The notes beneath the pieces were generated by a model that had not been told where the DNA came from, made no database searches, and saw only the letters and a program-made list of their open reading frames with translations. A stretch of DNA of 6,953 bases from Hyphomicrobiales bacterium (lineage in GTDB: Bacteria; Pseudomonadota; Alphaproteobacteria; Rhizobiales; OSC116): the NCBI GenBank assembly GCA_013214985.1, contig JABSRY010000122.1, positions 1 through 6,953 of the forward strand, written 5' to 3'. Below, in pieces: positions 5,681 to 6,953 of the stretch; position 1 is the first letter of the stretch; the number at the start of each line of letters is the position of its first letter. Both the position numbers and the translations under genes were made by a program.

Positions 5681-5701
5681 TTTGTCATTTGTCGTTTGTC
5701 G
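5681..5701 (+). repeat. Three tandem heptamers TTTGTC[AG] upstream of the small acidic protein gene
   Basis: TTTGTCA, TTTGTCG and TTTGTCG follow one another without gaps, and a further TTTGTC lies at 5665-5670. The spacing is under one helical turn per copy. The last copy contains TTGTCG (5696-5701), which is 17 bp from TAATTG (5719-5724), a possible -35/-10 pair for the gene at 5750. The repeats could be an operator overlapping that promoter or a slippage-prone tract that varies promoter strength. Confidence 0.4.
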
Positions 5702-5749
5702 TGCATTTTATTAAGCTGTAATTGTGTTTAATTTTTAAGGTGTAGTTCA

Positions 5750-5980
5750 ATGGAAGTTTGGGAAGAAGACATATATAAAAAATTCGAACGGTTGGATAAG
5801 TTAATAGGGGGATTGTCAGAAAAGTCACATTTTTTATTCGATACGTTTAAGTTATATAAAAAAAGTAGATTAGAAGTTGATCCGTGGGATATAGATCTTT
5901 GTTTGATGAAAAGTTTAGAAACCGACCTGACTATATATTTGGACAATACATCCGACATTGAAGATCATGCAGAGAATTAA
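5750..5980 (+). CDS. Small acidic hypothetical protein
   Basis: A 76-residue protein I do not recognise. It is acidic, especially in its last third (ETDLTIYLDNTSDIEDHAEN), with a predicted helical N-terminus (EEDIYKKFERLDKLIGGL). It has no signal peptide, membrane segment or cysteine cluster; its one cysteine is Cys51. TAAGGTG at 5736-5742 is a good ribosome site 7 nt before the ATG, which is the main reason to believe it over the overlapping minus-strand frame at 5728-5958. It shares strand and neighbourhood with the three paralogues but no visible sequence similarity. Its stop codon falls in the loop of a perfect 12-bp inverted repeat. Confidence 0.55.
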   Translation: MEVWEEDIYKKFERLDKLIGGLSEKSHFLFDTFKLYKKSRLEVDPWDIDLCLMKSLETDLTIYLDNTSDIEDHAEN

Positions 5981-5992
5981 CTCTGCATGATC
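5963..5992. terminator. Perfect 12-bp inverted repeat at the convergent gene ends
   Basis: GATCATGCAGAG (5963-5974) and CTCTGCATGATC (5981-5992) are exact reverse complements around a 6-nt loop AATTAA. The left arm is the last coding sequence of the acidic protein and the TAA stop is in the loop. A minus-strand gene ends at 6005, so the stem lies between convergent genes and could serve both strands. Neither side has a T-run, so it may block RNA decay or depend on Rho rather than act as a classic intrinsic terminator. Confidence 0.5.
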
Positions 5993-6004
5993 GGATGGCG
6001 ATAT

Positions 6005-6211
6005 TCATGCAACTTTGTAGGTTTGGTTTTTATCAAATAATTGTGATGTTAAGAAACCAGACTTACTTCTAATAGACGCCAAAACGTCATTATTTAGATA
6101 GATGTAACTGGCAACCGCTTTGCAAACCCCCATTTGATGGACTTTGCCAATTCGTGTGGTTCTAAAGCCGCGTTGTCTTAAACTACGTTCCATTATTAAA
6201 TCAGTTACAGT
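6005..6211 (-). pseudogene. 3' remnant of an unidentified gene cut by the IS66 element
   Basis: The minus strand is open from the IS66 boundary at 6211 to a TGA at 6007-6005, giving 68 residues. An internal ATG at 6193 has no ribosome site, and the frame continues upstream of it (TVTDLI) to the exact point where the element begins. This suggests the C-terminal part of a longer gene disrupted by insertion. The segment is basic at first (MERSLRQRGFRTTRIGKVHQ) and ends SQLFDKNQTYKVA. I do not recognise the family. It is convergent with the acidic protein gene and shares the stem at 5963-5992 as a possible terminator. It could also be chance open frame. Confidence 0.45.
6204..6211. repeat. Predicted left copy of the 8-bp IS66 target duplication
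   Basis: IS66-family elements duplicate 8 bp of target. If the element starts at 6212, the left copy is GTTACAGT. The right copy would lie beyond the window, so this cannot be confirmed here. Confidence 0.3.
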
Positions 6212-6231
6212 GTAAGCGGTTTTCCGCTCCC
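6212..6231. repeat. IS66 left terminal inverted repeat
   Basis: The terminus starts GTAAGCGG, and includes a short internal hairpin AGCGG-TTTT-CCGCT (6215-6228). The call rests on the GTAA start and its position 83 bp upstream of tnpA. The matching right repeat is outside the window or lost. The inner limit of the repeat is an estimate. Confidence 0.65.
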
Positions 6232-6294
6232 ACCTTTTCCTTGATTATTTTAGCTGTTATATTCTTCATCTAATATATTGTTGAGGAGGTTTTT

Positions 6295-6744
6295 ATGAAC
6301 GTACAAAGTGAGCTTTATTTGGAGTCACTCAGTCGAGTTGATATTTTGGCAGGTCCAACGGGTCGTCGACGTTGGCCCGATGAGCTAAAATGTCAACTTG
6401 TTGCGGAAAGTTTGGGTGTTGATGTTAAGGTACGGGAAGTCGCTGAACGTCATGGCATAGCCCCGAACCGCTTGTCGACTTGGCGTAGTTTAGCAAAACG
6501 CGGTAAATTACACGATCCATCTTTGGTAAGCTCAGCGCCTGAGATTCCCACATTTGCAAATATTATTTTACCCAAAAGAGAGGGGCAGACCCTGGATGAA
6601 ACGCCAATTCTACCAATTCATAGCCCTATAAAGCCTTTGAGGCATATTGAACTGGAGACAGGCGGCGTTACTTTGCGTCTTGATCTGGATACAAATGTTC
6701 ATCGCATTGCTGATCTTGTATTTGCCTTGAAGGTTGCGTCATGA
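6295..6744 (+). CDS. tnpA: IS66 family accessory protein TnpA (helix-turn-helix)
   Basis: The 149-residue product matches the IS66 orf1 type. RRRWPDELKCQLVAESL (24-40) and VREVAERHGIAPNRLSTWR (46-64) form the helix-turn-helix domain shared with IS3/IS911-like OrfA proteins, followed by KRGKL. The C-terminal half ends with HIELETGGVTLRLD and a final helix, as in the family. It is thought to assist transposition, probably by DNA binding; its exact role is not settled. A strong GAGGAGGT site at 6283-6290 precedes the ATG. The TGA stop overlaps the tnpB start as ATGA (6741-6744), implying translational coupling. It appears intact. Confidence 0.93.
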   Translation: MNVQSELYLESLSRVDILAGPTGRRRWPDELKCQLVAESLGVDVKVREVAERHGIAPNRLSTWRSLAKRGKLHDPSLVSSAPEIPTFANIILPKREGQTLDETPILPIHSPIKPLRHIELETGGVTLRLDLDTNVHRIADLVFALKVAS

Positions 6745-6929
6745 TCCTACCTTCCAATAGTGTGCGTATTCTTGTGGCAACCAATCCTGTTGACTTTCGC
6801 AAAGGCCATAATGGGCTTGCTGCATTGGTAAATAATGAACTTTCAGAGAACCCCTTTTCTGGTACAGTATTTGTATTTAGATCAACTCATTTGTTTTATT
6901 TTATAATAATCTCTAATTTGTGCATTTAA
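6741..6929 (+). pseudogene. tnpB: IS66 Orf2 protein TnpB, 3'-truncated
   Basis: Residues 1-48 match the start of IS66 Orf2 (TnpB): MILPSNSVRILVATNPVDFR (1-20), KGHNGLAALV (21-30) and FSGTVFVFRS (39-48). Family members run to roughly 110-120 residues and continue with a basic segment such as KR-x-D. Here the frame instead runs into 14 unrelated hydrophobic residues (THLFYFIIISNLCI) and stops at 6929. Homology therefore breaks at about 6884, and the protein lacks more than half its length and is presumably inactive. TnpB is required with TnpC in studied IS66 elements, which suggests this copy cannot transpose by itself. Confidence 0.87.
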
Positions 6930-6953
6930 GATAGTAATAATTTTGCGCATAGC
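6885..6953. other. AT-rich sequence unrelated to IS66 at the right edge
   Basis: Sequence after the tnpB break is very poor in G and C, unlike the IS66 part, and codes for nothing I recognise. It may be the end of a second mobile element inserted in tnpB, or the far side of a deletion. No terminal repeat or known element end can be identified in these 69 bases. Confidence 0.4.

Larger units (their letters stand above)
6212..6884 (+). mobile_element. IS66-family insertion sequence, left end (interrupted in tnpB)
   Basis: The element begins at 6212 with GTAAGCGGTTTTCCGCTCCC; a GTAA start is typical of IS66-family terminal repeats. It then carries tnpA and the start of tnpB in the standard order with overlapping stop and start codons. 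The tnpA part is visibly richer in G and C than the flanking genes, consistent with acquisition from elsewhere. Homology ends near 6884 inside tnpB, and the large tnpC transposase gene and right end are not seen, so this copy is interrupted or truncated. Without TnpC it would not be expected to move on its own. Confidence 0.85.

Noticed and set aside
5681..5701. Heptamer array as a replication origin iteron set or CRISPR-like repeat
   Set aside because: Only three to four very short copies, no spacers, and no replication or cas gene nearby.
5728..5958. Minus-strand open frame of 76 codons over the acidic protein gene
   Set aside because: Its ATG at 5958 has no ribosome site and its upstream region is the inverted repeat, whereas the plus-strand frame has TAAGGTG at a good distance.
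6885..6953. 5' end of a group II intron inserted in tnpB
   Set aside because: No GTGYG start at the break and no recognisable intron structure in the 69 bases available.
1..6953. tRNA or rRNA genes and CRISPR arrays
   Set aside because: I found no tRNA-like cloverleaf with a T-loop GTTC context, no rRNA segments and no regularly spaced repeats on either strand by eye.

Overview
The window looks like part of the chromosome or a large plasmid of an AT-rich Gram-negative bacterium. A consensus sigma-54 (-24/-12) promoter, an AcoR-type enhancer-binding regulator and an IS66-family element point to Proteobacteria. The style of the IS66 TnpA and of the aldehyde dehydrogenase makes an unusually AT-rich alphaproteobacterium my best guess, but the sequence alone does not settle the taxon.

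Positions 1-3340 form an aldehyde-oxidation module. A divergent gene on the minus strand (1083 down past the left edge) encodes an AcoR-like sigma-54 activator, cut by the window just before its Walker A motif. The 310-base intergenic region holds a near-perfect sigma-54 promoter (1325-1339), a 15-bp palindrome about 130 bp upstream of the predicted transcription start (likely activator site) and two further dyads next to the regulator's ribosome binding site. Downstream lie an ExaC/AcoD-type NAD-dependent aldehyde dehydrogenase (1394-2914) and a DUF779 protein (2972-3340), separated by a strong hairpin. The likely logic is that the regulator senses an inducer through its GAF domain and, with sigma-54 RNA polymerase, turns on the dehydrogenase and its DUF779 partner.

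Positions 3341-5980 are an accessory-looking stretch of small, widely spaced plus-strand genes. Three (3476-3889, 4746-5057, 5205-5546) are diverged paralogues, probably of the SnoaL/NTF2-like fold, and they align from their first residue. That alignment moves two starts to sites with better support, including a TTG start. A two-helix membrane protein (4113-4424) lies between the first two. A small acidic protein (5750-5980) follows the third. The third paralogue has a striking leader: a perfect 11-bp stem places the Shine-Dalgarno sequence in its 7-nt loop and buries most of the start codon. The gap 4425-4745 holds a possible 7-codon leader peptide followed by a stem-loop.

Positions 5981-6953 are a mobile-element junction. 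A 3' gene remnant on the minus strand (6005-6211) runs open up to the left end of an IS66-family element at 6212. The element carries intact tnpA and the first part of tnpB with the usual ATGA overlap. tnpB loses homology near 6884 and continues into very AT-rich unrelated sequence, so the element is itself interrupted or truncated.
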